Of a stretch of DNA of 28,962 nt, positions 1 to 15,000 are shown one piece after another. Below the pieces are notes generated by a model. It was not told the origin of the DNA, ran no database searches, and saw nothing but the letters and a program-made list of their open reading frames with translations. Numbering within the stretch: position 1 is the stretch's first letter; every line of letters starts with the position of its first letter. Source of the stretch: Cruorifilaria tuberocauda (taxonomy: Eukaryota > Nematoda > Chromadorea > Rhabditida > Onchocercidae); NCBI GenBank assembly GCA_013365365.1, contig JABVXU010000642.1, positions 1 to 28,962 on the forward strand, given 5' to 3'. The position numbers and the translations under genes are program-made.

Positions 1-3000
1 ACTCAACACAATTCAATCTCAGTCAAGCTCAAATTCCACAACAAAAATCAAAGATGATTGAAAAGTGAAACAAATGAAGGTAGGAAAACATAATGACATC
101 AGCAGTGAATTATTCCTCGGATGAAATTTAAATTAACAACTACATTTTCTTGATTCTAAATTAACTTTCGTAATAAAGTAAAAAATTTTTCATGTGAATT
201 TTCTCCGAAAAAAGAAACAATTTGTGGTTAAAAAAAATTTTCGTCCCATACTAGAATGATACTATCCTGAGTAATATCCGAAATTAATACTATATATTCA
301 GGAATTTGGTGTTTTTTCTTTTTCATTTTGGCTGCAATTTATTAAAAGTTCGACATTATGAGTTTCACTACAGAATCGTTTTTGAAACTATTTAAAACAG
401 AACAACGTTTTTGAACTATTTAAAACAGAACATGGTCTCAAAAAAAATACATCTGCTGAGCTTATAGCAAGAGAGAATAGAAATAACATTTTGAGCAGTT
501 ATTTCAACTCCCAGTAATGTTTTTTTCAAATAGTTACAAATTTTTTTTCTCACCTCTTTCGGTGATGATGACATCAACTTCTCCTTCAACCTCATAAAAT
601 AAAGATGAAAGTTAATCGAATTGAAAAAGAAATGCAAAAATGGATAAACAAACAGTTCGTAATTTTGTTAATTAAGACACACAGTAAAAACAGTACTGAG
701 CAAGATTACACATTCAGTTAGAATCCAATAAAGGAGAGTTAAAAAAAAGAAACAGGATGTTAATAAATCGCAAGCGCTTAACAACTGATTTATAGTGGGG
801 TATTCAAGCATAAATCAGAATGGAAGATAAGCTTCATCAGATTCTATCAGCATTTCAGGTTATTTAATTTAGCGCTTCACTCAGTTTATCCCTGCAAAAA
901 TACTTGTAATGCATTCATTCATCTAATAATGAAGATCATGTGGTCTCTTCAATCTAACAACTGCAAAGATTACAATTCAAAATCAAAATTCTAACAAGTA
1001 TTGCTGAGTTTGTTTTGTTTTTAAGTTTTCAAATTCTTAATTTTAGCGCGAAAAGTGTTAAAAAGCATTAACAATGTGGAAAACTCTTCCCTTCAAAGTA
1101 TCCTAGTTACATCAGAATCCCTGATAACAATCATATTCAATCAAATTTTAAATCCTTGACTATAACCTGTTTTCGGCAGATCTGTAACTTCCCCTTCTCA
1201 CAGTCCCCGGCAGACAGCTTGGGGAAAATTGAAATCATAAACAAGTTAACCACATATATCATCACATATGCGCAGATATGTACATGCACGTACATTTACA
1301 CATTTAAACACACATAAACGCAGGAAAATGCGTATTTTACATGAAAATTAAAATTTCTAGGGGAAGTTGTGTAAGCACAAAAGACTTGTTGTAACGTGAT
1401 AATTGTTAAACAGATAAAAAGAGGTAAGAGAAGTTTGTAATTTATTTTACGTAACCGGTTATGGTGACCGAAATGCAGACCTCATCCTTCCTTTTCCTAT
1501 CCTGAAATCATGATCCATCCGTCTCCCACTAACGCTCACTTTTTAAAGCATTTTATCGTCAAACCATTAGAATTTAAGGAATAACCGCAGAAACAGGAAT
1601 ACGTAAGTAAGATAAATAATAATACGCATCGTTCTTCTCTCAATCATTAACTTATATCATATCTCCCTGTTCTTCACTTTATTTCTTTTCCCCATTCCAC
1701 TGACTATATTGGAAATGATTATTTTTCAAACAAATCAATTTCTCACTTAAGTAACGAGATAAACGGGTTAATGAAGTACCAACAGCTGATAAAACATAGA
1801 TAGTGTGCATAACAGCGTCAAACAGATCTTAACAACATTAAGCATATGCTTAGGAATCCAGTTAAAAGATACAACTGTTTATAAACGAGAGACAAAAGAC
1901 ACCAAAATCACTAATGATGATTTTTTAAATCTGGAGAAGTGCTATATGACATCATTTTTGTTTAATCAATAATTATTTCATGTTAAACCAGTAAATGGCA
2001 AAAACTAATGTTTAATTCTAAATCAAATGACAGTAGCTGTTAGACTTTAAGACATATTAGCCGATCATATCATGAAATGATCGTTGTGATTTAAAAAGAG
2101 AAGTTTTAAAAGGATAGAAAAAGAACTTTCAAAAGAGTTATTCCTACAAAAAGGAGCACTGTAAATATAGCGGGTCAGGTGGCACATGAATTCTAACTAT
2201 TCGTAAATCATGCAAAAGTAATCAGGTGATTTAAAGTCGCAAATTGCATCAATTAATTGAAACTTCTTTATTAAACACAATCATGCCATGCCATGAAAAA
2301 CATAGAGCAATGAATTGAAAATACTGAAAACCGAAGCAATATCGGTCTTAACGTGTTCATGGTGTAAGAATAAATGGCTGTGGTGCTAGAATGATGGTGT
2401 CTCTCTCTTACAGATGTGATCTTTGCTTTTTCCGAAAGCAGTGTTTAATTGCATTGAGACAATAGATGATATGACGTGGATAAAAAGAAAAAATTTCTCA
2501 CAGATTTCTGAGTTGCACTTTTTTTAATAAATGATGCACTAACTAAAATTCAACAGCAATACATTGATTGTTTGAGTAAAATGATTCCCTGTCAAGACGA
2601 ACATCAACAGACGCGACAATAGCTCTGTCGCTGTCAAGTAGTTACTGCTACAACACACGCATTTTTCGCTGTCGCAATAAAGGAAGAAGACAGGCTGCAA
2701 CGAGTCACCACATCGCAACAACATCAATATCATTCTTTTTTCTCCTGCTTCATTCAACTGTCTCGTTTTTCCACGTAAAATTCATATCACTCGGGTTAAA
2801 TCCATTTCATATCTGTGAAAATTGTGTATCAGAGAAAATAAAACAAGATGTTATCTCAGCCATCAAATGCTAAACTATATGATAGATTGCATGGAACAAT
2901 TTAGCTATTAATCAAACAAGACTTTTTGGAAAGCATTTCACAACTGGTTTGGTCGGTGTTATCATATGACTATCATCGATGCGCTCTACGGAATATATAA

Positions 3001-6000
3001 AATAAATAGTTTTGTTCTCCTTCATGATTATATGAAAGGTGAGATTATTAATCAAACGCAGATTCAGAATTAATTGCTGATGTTTATGAAAAGAGCACTC
3101 AGTAGTTGTTAGATTCTTTTATATATTTAAAATGTCTAAACATTAAATATTTAGCTTCAACTGAAAGAATATTTAATGCAAGTTTAATTATGTAAGCTGT
3201 AATATCGTCCCTTTTTTCTAGTTAAAGTTGTTAAAATATTTAAGATATATAAAAAGTTGTTGCGCACAAAAGTGATGTTTACACAGAAATAATATTGGAG
3301 AATGGGCACATAGTAAACGTCTTATCGTCCAAACCAATAGGGATAAGTGGTGCATGCACAATATCGACAATGTCCAACTGATTAAAAATGGCGAATACGG
3401 AAACACAACATAAATCCAGTTTTGAAGTTGACTAACTATATTAAAAGTAATCTGTGCTATAGGGAAATACCTCAATTTTTTTCCACTCCTTAGCTATCAG
3501 ACATGAAAAAAGAAAAAAAATTACATGGATTACAATTCTTACTCTCCAAAATTTAGGATTCCCGGGTTATGTAAAAAAAATAGAAACGTCTGCGTAATGA
3601 CGAAAGGTGCAAGAAAAGGAGTGACGAATGGTACGAAAAATTACGACATCCTTTTCAATTTCTCCTATTTCTTTGTTTAAACACATTTTTGGCAACCTTT
3701 TTTTTTTGAAGTTCAACGTGTCTCAACAAGAAACATTTCGAATGTGTAACAGTCGCATTACATTAACTGTAACATACTCGTTTATTCAGAACAATATGAT
3801 AGATTGCCGATGCTCCCTCCAGATCCTGACAACAATTTCCAAGTTTTACTCATTTATTCGTGCATTGTAAAATAAATTTAACATAAAGAAATTTTCAAAC
3901 TGATTCAATTAATTGAACGCAAATAAAAATCAACTTGATGGTACTCTTGGAAAACTTGATGCTCTTCAAATCATTGATTATTAAGGTGTTTATTAAGTGA
4001 AGAGATATGGAAATATATCACGATAGTACTGTCTGCTAGGATAGTAGCATAAGTCTTCTCCACTTGTTATTCCAATACCTCCTACACTTTTATCTTTTGT
4101 TGTCCTTGCGGTTGTCGTCATCTAACTACTCCGTAATTCCCACATGAGAACGGAAAGGCCAAAAGATAACGGTATCTTTCTTCCTAATGGTAATCACTGT
4201 CGGTCACAGAGAACTACATACACAGACAGACATATGCACACAGTATCATACGTTTCCACTCACAGCCTGTGGTCCTTCACTTTTCTGTTTTCTTGTTTGC
4301 TTACAACTTGGATGAATGCAACAAATGAATGATCAACTATTATCCGTCCAGGTGATCAACATGTGAAAACTCACATCCTGAGCAATACTACCGTTCTTCA
4401 GGATTTCCGCGTCGCATGAAGACGATGAATTCAGTCGTATCCTTCCTTTAACGGCTGATTCCTTTCTTATGCGAGTAGCCCTCCACAATCAGTTCAGCAT
4501 CTTCAGTCATTTATCCTTCTTATCAGTTTGTCTTCTGCCATATAAGATGTCCGTCTCCCACTCTCCACTTCTGCACTTTGCACACCTCTTTCTCCCTTCA
4601 AAGCGCTCTCCATCTGACCCAATAGACCCAATAGTGCAGAAGACGAAAGGACAATCGGTCACCGGCAAAGCCCCAAATATCGAATGGCTTCCACTTTTTC
4701 ATCTATCTTCATTCACGTAATACTGCTGTAAAGGAGAGAATATCAAAAACAAACGTAGAAAGTGGAATACGTCAATATGACTGAACCTTAGAAGAGGTAG
4801 GAGAAGGTATTCCTCACCTTTATTTCACGTAAATCAACATGGAAGAAAGCAGCAAAGACATAATAAGGACCAGAACATAAGGATGTTTAGAATGAAGCGG
4901 TCTTGGAAAATTCAATTACCGAACATGTTAACCACCTAGAAGTATTCTTATCCTATATCTTATGATTTTGCCAATAACATACGAATGATGTAACATTGGT
5001 GACCCGAAAGTTCTTATAGAATCAAATTATTAATTATCTTAATGACAAGTCCTCGCAGATTTACAAAATGATAATACAACACATGATATGTTATCGAGAA
5101 GTAGCAGTGCATTCAATATACTGCGATAGTACCTGCAACAAATGGCCTAGTATGAATTGTAGTATGAGCTGAGATTCATCTCTTCGGCGGTTATTAATTG
5201 CAAATTGATCAAGTAATCCAAAATTTTGAAATTTCAAATCTCTTACATATCTAGTTTCTATAAAAATCAGAAATAAATAGATTCAGCATGAATTTCAACT
5301 GATATTGCATAAAAAACAAAAAGCAAAAAAAACAGCAAACGTAGTAAAGGACACTGATAAAAATCAGAGGGAAGTTAAGTGTAAACAATAGCGGAAGGAA
5401 CTGATGAGTATTCAATGCAGTAATTCCAAATGATAATTAAATTTGATGAATGAGCAGTTGAAGACGAATAAACGGTTGAGTAGAAATGTATTGATGAATG
5501 AATGCACCATTAGACAACATTTCTTTTCCCGTTGTCGATAGACGACAACAAAAATAATCTCGAATAACTTAATCAGAAATTATATTGAATATTGACCAAA
5601 GCATAACATTCATCATGAAAGCATCAGTTACTATCTGCATTTCTATCTCATATCCCTGCAAATAAATGCACACTTGCAAGACATTTTGCAGTACATGGAT
5701 ACCTAAAACTTGAGCTCGTCCCAACTTCAACGCGTGCTTAATATAAAGAAAACAATGTAAAAACTAAAGCGGAAGATATTTTGAATAAGAGATATATACT
5801 TTTTGGTTAATATTGATGATATCAACTGCTTGCAACATTTTAACGATCCGAAAAATCCTAGTCATCTCTTATGGCAGCATCACAAACTCCTACATTCATT
5901 GCGTTAAGCCATTAGACAAATGCAGAGAGAACAGTAAGTGTGCAACCCTCAATAAAAGCAGTAGAAGAGGAATCGGTCAAATCATCTTTCAGAGGGGAAA

Positions 6001-9000
6001 GTGAAGATTTGACTATATCTTTGATATTTAGTGCGTGCTTAATATAAAGAAAACAGTGGTAAAAACTTTCATGAACAAAGATGTGGCCAAAAATAAACCA
6101 TAAAAAATGTTTAAACCTAAAGTTGAAATCGAATAATTGGATAGTTACCAGACAGGGAAAATCCGACTTTCCGGAAGGCTCGTGAATCTGCTACATCCCT
6201 TAATGTCTCTTTTTCTGGCATACTTGAGGATTCAAGATAAGCTGGAACAATCGTGAGAAGAATAGTTGTACATATATTTGAAAATGAGTTAGATAGGTGG
6301 TTTAAATTACTCAATAAAGCAAATGTAGCGAACTGAAAATCATTTTCATCCAATTTTATACGTTAGTGTAAAATTGCGCACATCAAACTTAAATGAACAA
6401 AGGTGGCAATTAAAGTTTACGAAAACTGTTTACGGTGAGATATTGGAACAGAAACTCAAAGACACGAGGGTTACTCTGTCATACGTTGCGTAATCAAAAC
6501 GATAAAACATTCAATAATGGACATTTCATTAGTTTGCTCCGAAGCATTCAACTATGGATATTTTATCAATTTTCCAAAGTTTACAGCAGGAGTTATGCAT
6601 TTCTTTTGCCCGTATAGTACGAAATGCTGTTAACTTATTCACCTCATTCAAATTTTTGAAATCAAGCGTATTAGAAATCTCGAAATCGAATCAATCAAGC
6701 CTGTTAATAATGCAAATTTAAGTCAGTAAGTATAAGATCACAATGTCAGAAATTGTGAAAATTTCTACAATCTATATTTCTTGAATTTCTTTCTAAAGTA
6801 AAAGATTTACAACTGGTTGTAAAAGTTCGGCAAAACTGATCTTGCGGCTACTTCGAGAGACAAATGGCCAGGATGCAAAACACATATGGAGATGAATGAA
6901 TGGAAAGTAAATCACAAGAATTTACCAAAATTTGCTATGAATGAACTAGAAAAAAATTAATCCAACATTTCGATCTTGAAACCTTTCCAAATGATTTATA
7001 TGCATCGTCTTTATTCGTCAGGATTGGAATATTCTGATTTCTCAAACTTAATATTACATAGTAGTCTGATGCCAATTTTTTTTATACCATACTTGAACAA
7101 AATGGCTTTTATATTGATACGACCTGTAAGTTAGAAATACAGAGATTTCTTATTACTTTCCTTACTTCGCTCTTAATAGAGCGCGATCATATTCTAGGAC
7201 TTTGGAAGCTTTTTTTTTCAGATTTCACTATGACTATAGCTCAATTTACTAAATTTGGAATGGGAAATTATTAAGTGTAAGAGGTTTCTATTTCCTTTTT
7301 TCTTCCACAATATGCAAATATGATTTGAAGTTCAACAGAAAAACGTATTAAACTGCTCATTAAACTCGTATCTCTCGCAGAAGCCAGGTGACGAAAGCAA
7401 AAGTAATGCAAAGAACGGCGAAATGGTTCCATCGATCCTTCTAGTGCGTTTGTAAACACTATTTTTCGGGCTAACTTCATTATCGCAACACCTGCCAGTT
7501 ACCTTATTTCTAGGGAAATTGGGATTTATTAGCGAAGGTGACATGGCTGAAGAAAAACAATGGAGAGAATGGGAGAGCACGTCGTTTTTGTATTTATAAA
7601 CCAGTGGAAGAAGAAAAAGGCGTATATCACAGTATACTTTAGAATGGAATAAGATTTCTTTGCCTTTGTGAAAGAAATAGCAAAGTATTAGAAGAAAGGC
7701 TCTAGTGGCAGTTGTCACCCAGCTAACTTGCATCTTAGTGGTTTTGTTCGAATATTGATTGCTTTCTACCGTTCTTTTAAACTGTTAATTGTTGAAACGG
7801 GATGGAATGAATCAGTGGATAATGAAGAAAACTGCATGCTTGCTTCAGTGCGTGCCTCACAGTTATTTGTAGTAAGTTCGAACAGAGAAATTGTTAATTT
7901 ATAGGTTCATTACAGCAAGGGAAACATTGCTAAGATATCATGCATTATTCAGTCTTTATTAAATCAATAAGATAGTGCTAACATAAATTTGAATTTCTCC
8001 TGTCTTCTTGTTTCTTATTCTCTAATTGAAGAGAATCTGCATAAATGGCAATATGCTCAAGAAAATACAAAGCTCCCGATTTCATTTATAAACCAAATGT
8101 TTTAAAGGACGAGTAAATAAGGGACACGCATGATAACGAATCCATCCATATTCGCATTTAACATAAATAAAGCTAAATAACCTGACTCATCAGTCCATTT
8201 GTCCTTTCATTCATTTAGCAGTTATTGCTAGCAAATAATTTTTGATCTATCCAAAAATCCTTAAAGTACTAAATTCTGCAATAGAGTCTGATTTCTTTCT
8301 CGTCTAATTTTAAACATATATAAAGTTTTTTCTTTAAAATATAATAAGTGTTATACTGTATTCGAATAAAGATATTTAGGAAAACTATAGAACTAAATAG
8401 CTTAAACAGTACTGATTGTTAAAGTATATGAAAAATTTGTTTGCTGAATCAGTTTTTCAGAATAAACATTCACTTTCGGATTTCTTTGATCCTCTCACTC
8501 AAAGAGCATTTGCTATTTTAATTCAAGGAAATTAACAATCTTTTCAAAATTTTCAGTATCACGTACTTCTCTTTTGCACGTAGATGAGGAGAAAAAGGAA
8601 ATTCCCAATTAAAGTCTTTTTCAACACATTAAGTTTTTTCGTTTCTTCCGTTCATTCTGTTCATTTCTCACTGCTCAACATTGGAGCCTTATTACCCGGT
8701 AACCAGAAAATTCAAAATATCGCGAACAGGCAGTGAGTGCATGGTAGCAGTTGAACTGTGTCACATAAGCAATTTTTGTTTTTTGGAGGGAACAATACAT
8801 TTAATTGTTTCAATTTGAGCAAATTGTCATAGCTTATTCACTAGTTAAGATCCCCTGAAAGTTCGGGATAAAGCAATCCATTCTTCAGATATGCAAAAAA
8901 AAGGCAATTACTTTTCAATCCATAAACTCTCCAGGATTTGATAACTTTTCTTGTTTTGCTAAGTATGCTTGTATAGTAAGATGGTCTCTTACTATAACAA

Positions 9001-12000
9001 CAATATCCTTATTAAAGCGACTGATAACCCTGACTTTCACGGCTTCAGGTGTACCTGCAAAGAGAATCGCTCACAAATCGATTTGCCTGCATATACATGC
9101 ATCTGATTAAAACACTGCAGTACTTGGTAAAAGAAATTGATCTCATAGATCTGTTTCGCTATGTTCGTACGTACCTGGATTTACTATGTCAAATAATATT
9201 TCTTTCTTCGGTGAGGACAAAGGAATTGGTATTGCAATTCAACATGTTTGTTTGAATGTAAAAGTTATTCTACCTGCATAAAAAAACATTATGATAAATC
9301 CGATCGATTTCCATGACGATATTAGCGGTGTTAAATATATGTATCGAAGAATCCATGCACAGTATTAATGGTAAATTTATTTCAATTACTTTTGTTGAAA
9401 TATTTTTGTAAATATAACGAACTGTAGATCAATGATCCTTTAGAAAAATTTAGCTCGTCCTAAATCATACTTATGCTGTACAAAAACTATTTCTACTATA
9501 CAATAGGTGAATAAACTTTTCAACAAAGTTTCCGTTTTTTTTTAAATCTCAAATTTTGTTTCAGCAATAAATTAAACACAAACGAAAGGCCTTAAAAGAT
9601 ATTTTGCCATTAATATGAAAAAAAAAACTTTACCAAGTACTGCATCCTAGATAATGAAGTAATGAAAAATTAAAAAGCCGTTTGAATTTACTTGCTTCTA
9701 TTTGATATCCGTAACAAATTAAAGATGCGCTTTGAATGCTTGAAAACAAAATACACATACTCTTTTTCACTGCAAATAGAAATTATAAATTTAAAAAAAA
9801 TGAAAAAAACTCAAATCGCTCCCATTCACTCAAATATATTTCGCAAATTATATCAAATAATATGAAGAAAAAACCTGCACACTCAGTGATACAAATCCAT
9901 AAATTTTATTGCAAGCGCATTTATCAAAACATTTACAAATTGAAGCACACGTACAACGAGTACAACCGTATTATAGTATTTGGCGAAACTTGCGAAAATT
10001 CTTCATGTTGCTACGCGATTGCAAAAATTCCAAAGGTTTTTTTTGAGCAATATATGTTTCTTTCTCCTTTCTTTCTATAAAGATCAGTTCAACAATTTCT
10101 CCATCCATTTGTAAATCAAACATCTACATGATTTCGAAAAATTTTCTGCGCGCAATCTGCCGGTGTTTGGGTTAAAATTTTCTTTCATCTCTCGATTGCT
10201 TGGATTACTAGGATAGAATCATTCTGCAGTTAATATTTTGTTTCCCGATTTTTTTATACGAATATGATTCGGACAACTAGTAAAACACGGATAAAGATGA
10301 TGTTATTCTGGAGTTAGATTTAAATTACATTCAGCTGAGAAATTTGTAGATAATTTAAACCAAAATAAATTCAGATCGATCTGACAGAAAGGAATATTAA
10401 GAAATCGCAGTGAATAGCACAGATTAAATAATTGCGAAAGTCTAAACTATTCAGCAAAGCACATAAGCATAAAGATATGCAAATAATCACTTTGCTTAAA
10501 AAATCATCGTATGGGTGAATCATTTATTTAAAGAGGAGACAGATTATCAGATACTACAAGGTAGAGATGAATTACTGTATTTTTTCAAAAAAAATTTTTT
10601 TTTTCAATATTCTCAGTTGAAAATTTACAAAACAAAAAAAAAAGTTAAGCAACAGTGAGATCAAAAAATATAAGCATAAGCCCACAATATTTATAGTAAA
10701 GATGGGACGTGAAATATTTTAATTCACTGAAGCCATATGAAAGTCAAAAGAGGCAGCATTTTTCTTAAAATGATCGCACAGTATATCGTTGCCACTATTC
10801 AGATATAATTAAGCTGTGTTAAATGCATGAGGAAATAATCAACTATAAAAGGTAGATATTCTTAAAAAGGATAAAACTTGAGTGATTTTATTGTCATCAG
10901 TTGATCCACTTCCTTTATAGTTATTGTGAATCGATTGTTCACAAACAGAGAGAGGCTAACGTTAGAGACACACAGAAGAGTAATTATTGGGATCGAAAGG
11001 TTAACTAAGTGAACTCATCAAGGAAAGACATGATTTCTTTTTACGCAGGCAAAGCTAACGTGGCACATACTGAGTGGATTAAAAAGTTTTTTTTGGTGTG
11101 AAAGAAGGCTGCTGCAATTGTAATGTTTGACGGATGTAAAAAAAGAAAGACGCTTCTAAATTTGTGCAACCTTCCCACACTTTCTAACACCTCTTTGTAT
11201 GCTTGTTATATATTATAAAGGAGAAAATGTCTCTCTTTATCGTTTTTTTCTGTTAAAAGCGAGGATACACAAGATAAGATATAAGAAGAGAAAAAATTAT
11301 ATGATGCATAATAATATTATCATCATATATAAACAAATATAACAAGTAAGCAATATTTCTTTTTTGCATTATATATATATATATATATACGTATTATTCA
11401 TTTATTTTATTGCTCACGTATTATTTATTCATTATGTTTTTAAGACTGCTAATGATTCAACTTCTAGAAAACTAATGAAATTTGCAGGATTCCAAAGTTG
11501 CGTACCAATTATTGTGTTGCATAATATTTCCAACGTTACCCTTTTTCATTTGGTATGCATCAATTTATTTCTAATGATAGAAAGGAGTTATTGCACGAAA
11601 GATGACGCGATTTTTGTTATAAAATTATAAACGGAAATATTTATTGACCATATTAGAACAAAAAAGAAATAAATGATAAAAATCTACCATAACGAATGAA
11701 TGAAGCTTATAGTAGAAAAATGTGCTTTTATATTGTTAAAAAATTTTTTCTAAAGAGTACGGGTTCGTTCTTGCTATAAATATCAATGAAAGTACATTTT
11801 TCCATAGGATGAAAATACCGAAGAATGGACCGTATATGTGGTATTTAATCAGCATAGACTGATAAAATATTATTTTATCACTTCTGCTGTTTATTTACCT
11901 CAAGTATTTGTGAATAATAAAACATAAGCATAGCACTACTATTCCTATCAAACATATCCTACATTCGGATGAAAGTTCTCCAATAGAATTTCAAAAATTT

Positions 12001-15000
12001 TTTTGCCTTTCATATAACGAAAGACTTACAAAGGGGAGTGAAAGAAAAGAGCAAATATTTAAAGTATCCTTTTCAGTCACTGCGCTCATCCACAGATTTA
12101 TAGATATTCTAATGTCCGCTTCCCAAAAATGTTCTTGTGTACAACCCGCCTAAAATTACGCAATCAATATGACCCAAAAAATTCATCCAAGACTAATGTG
12201 GCAAACAACTAACAAAAATGGTACATATTTATGTATCCAAATACAAAATATCCCACAATAGAGGAAGAGGGGGACATACCGATTGCGTCACAAAACCTCA
12301 ACATTAATCCACTGAACTATTCTTGCGGAAATGAAAATGTCAAGACATTGTATTGAGAATGGTTCAAATGTATGCAATGAAATTTGACTTGAACAGTTAA
12401 CTCTTTCAGTTTGAATAATAGAATGAACAAGATTTATTGTGATGTAATCCGTAGTCAACAACAGTGTTTTCATATGAAATCTGAAAATTTTGGTGATAAA
12501 GTCCCTCAGCAATCGTAAGTTTCAATAAACTTACATGAAGCTGGAAATTTTTTAAAATTGGTTATCATAAACCTTGTCTTGTCAGAAAAGGAATAATTTC
12601 ATGTTGATATCATATGATTCACAAAACAAAAGTTCTATTATTTTAAAGCCAATTTACTGTTAAAGTATCGAGTTTCCTTACTTCTCATCTCAATACTACC
12701 AACTCGTTTCACTTGCAAAATGTGTCAAGAACAGTATTGGAAGTGCAGTTCCATTACAATGTATTGAATGAGTCTAAATTCTGTGCAGTTTTTGTCACTT
12801 TTTTCCTTTTCAAAAAAATTTCTGAAGGACGTCTTAGCGTTGGGGCAGAAACTGAAGGATCGTAGGGTATTGATATCTGAGAACATGTGCTCATTGAGGT
12901 CAAAACCAATTTAATTGTATTATTTCGTGAAATACTTTACAAATATATCAAAGTCGATGATATTTGGACGAAAAATAAAGAATCCTAGAACTACTTCTCT
13001 AAAATTAATCAGTAACTTTTCTGAAAGAAGAATTCCGATCAATCATGAATAACTTTGAAGTGTTGATAAAAATTTAATTTTTGTTCATTTAAATTGTTTA
13101 TAGGATATTTTTGGTTCAAGATATTAAATTAAAAAATTTAATATTTTAAAATAATTTACCTGCCAGATTTTACATTACCTTCAATGCAATTTATAGTTGG
13201 GTCCTTTCTCACATTTGCAAGTGCAATCATGCATTCTGCTGACTTTGATATTGACTGTCAGTATTATAATGTATGTCCACCGCTAAATAAGTTCACTGCT
13301 GTTGTGATATATCTTCCTAGTATCAAATTTCGCCTAAGGCTGTTTTCTTTTACTTTTAGTTTTGATGTTTTTTAATTTATAAAGTGCAAAAAAGAAAACT
13401 CATTGAAAGCTGTGCGCTTCATTTTGAATGAGACTGCTGGCAACCATGTTCTCACTCATTTCTTAAAATATAAAACTATCAAGCGAACTGTAAATGATGT
13501 TTATCTATAGCGTTTTAAATTAAGCAAGCTTTTTTCTATTTGTCAATCTGATCAGTCAGTCCATTCATAGCTACGAATTCAAGCTTCAAATAGACCGCTA
13601 TGATTTGTTTTTTTTTTCATTCCTGAAACAGCAGGATTTTCGCATTATTCATCAAGTAACAGTTTAATTGGCAAAACAAACAGTGGAAAAACCTGTAGCT
13701 CAAGGTGGGATATTAAAAGAATTGAAAATCGATTATACAATCCATACGACAATGAAAGAAGGGCAAAGAATTAAATATATATATATATATATATATAAAA
13801 GAAACATGCAATTTGCGTGTTTCTTTGCTCTTCTTCCATTGTCATATAGGTTGTATAGATTTAATTGTTATCCCATTCAATAAACATTATTGGTGGTTAA
13901 AAAGCTGCTTTTGATTCTTGAACAAAAGCCTCTTGTCCTTTCTCATAGATCAGCTGTAGTCAGTACTTCTAGGTTCCCTCTTTATCTATTCAACATAACG
14001 TTGAATTCATAGGACCAAATGTAATAGACCTTTTTTTGAAGCTGAAAATGATTTCGACGATTATTCCTCTTGTCATTCATTCTCGTCTCCATCCTTTTCA
14101 CCGTTCCTCTTTTCCCGCTTTCTTTGATGTTTTTTTTTTCTTCTGCAAACATCTATAGCTGATATTGATGAATTACTCGTAATACATTATTATAATGCTT
14201 GAACCATCACATTTAAGCAAAGGTGCTATAAGCATGAAATAACAGTTATTTCTATAATTTTTATGTGCTGTATTAGGAAAAACAAATTAAACATTTTATC
14301 AATCGCAAATTACCACTTAATACTTCGTTACTGATTATTTCCAAACTTTTTACGAAATGAGTAGTACAATAAGAAACGATGACAACAAAAGATGGAACGA
14401 ACGTTGAAGAAATTTATTATGTTTAATACACTCGCAAATTCCGATCACGTTATTTCGCGTTGTTTCCTTGCTTCCTTTTGTTATCATTGTACCTAAATTT
14501 TGCCAAATTCGAATAAATGAGATGAGAACCTCTTTGAAACAATCAGCAATTTTGCAAATGAATAAAATAGAATTTACGAGTAAAATAATGCTTTTATGAG
14601 GAGGTTGATCTCGTTATCCCATCACCGTATCGTCTCAATTCTTCAGTTGTGTAAAACAAAAAACTAAAATTAAGAAAATATTAATACTTCAGAAATTTGT
14701 ACAGGAACATTTCTTTTACACTATCTCAGCATTCACAAACAAAATAAGTCAGGATTTCTTTATTGAATAAAATGGAACCTTGAAAGTAGCGCTGCAGTTA
14801 TACTTCAAAGCAAGATCAAAGAAACCGAAAGTTATTTTCTTGAAACTCTAGAGTATTATACATTATTTTTCAAAATTTCTGCATTGTAAGACTTTTTCCC
14901 TAAAAATTTTAGTTTTTTAACTTCTCTGGATAAAATTGACAAACAAATTCATTGCTAATTCAATAAGGATCTGGTTATTGTAAATAGTTGAGAAAATGCT

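Noticed and set aside
7381..7600. Plus-strand frames KPGDESKSNAKNGEMV and KLGFISEGDMAEEKQWREWE that can be joined into a last exon.
   Set aside because: They overlap minus-strand coding with better splice sites (TTTTTCTTCAG and GTAACT) whose phase fits its neighbours. No upstream plus-strand exon was found.
9736..10080. 114-codon plus-strand open frame.
   Set aside because: Composition (Lys, Asn, Ile, Tyr, Phe) is what AT-rich noncoding DNA gives, with no splice-site or domain support; one such frame is expected by chance in a window this size.
11899..11935. Minus-strand piece AMLMFYYSQILE with donor GTAAAT.
   Set aside because: The frame needs phase 2 while the preceding exon ends in phase 0; acceptor weak and composition like intron.
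13297..13316. 20-nt minus-strand piece RYITTA between exons 11 and 12 of the large gene.
   Set aside because: Exon 11 joins exon 12 directly in phase 0; including this piece would need a phase-1 donor that is not seen.
13376..13510. Plus-strand open frame with ILNETAGNHVLTHFL...KRTVNDVYL, vaguely like the C-terminal part of histone H4.
   Set aside because: Only scattered residues match, the spacing is wrong by about a dozen residues, there is no start, and codons do not resemble a histone gene. Probably chance.
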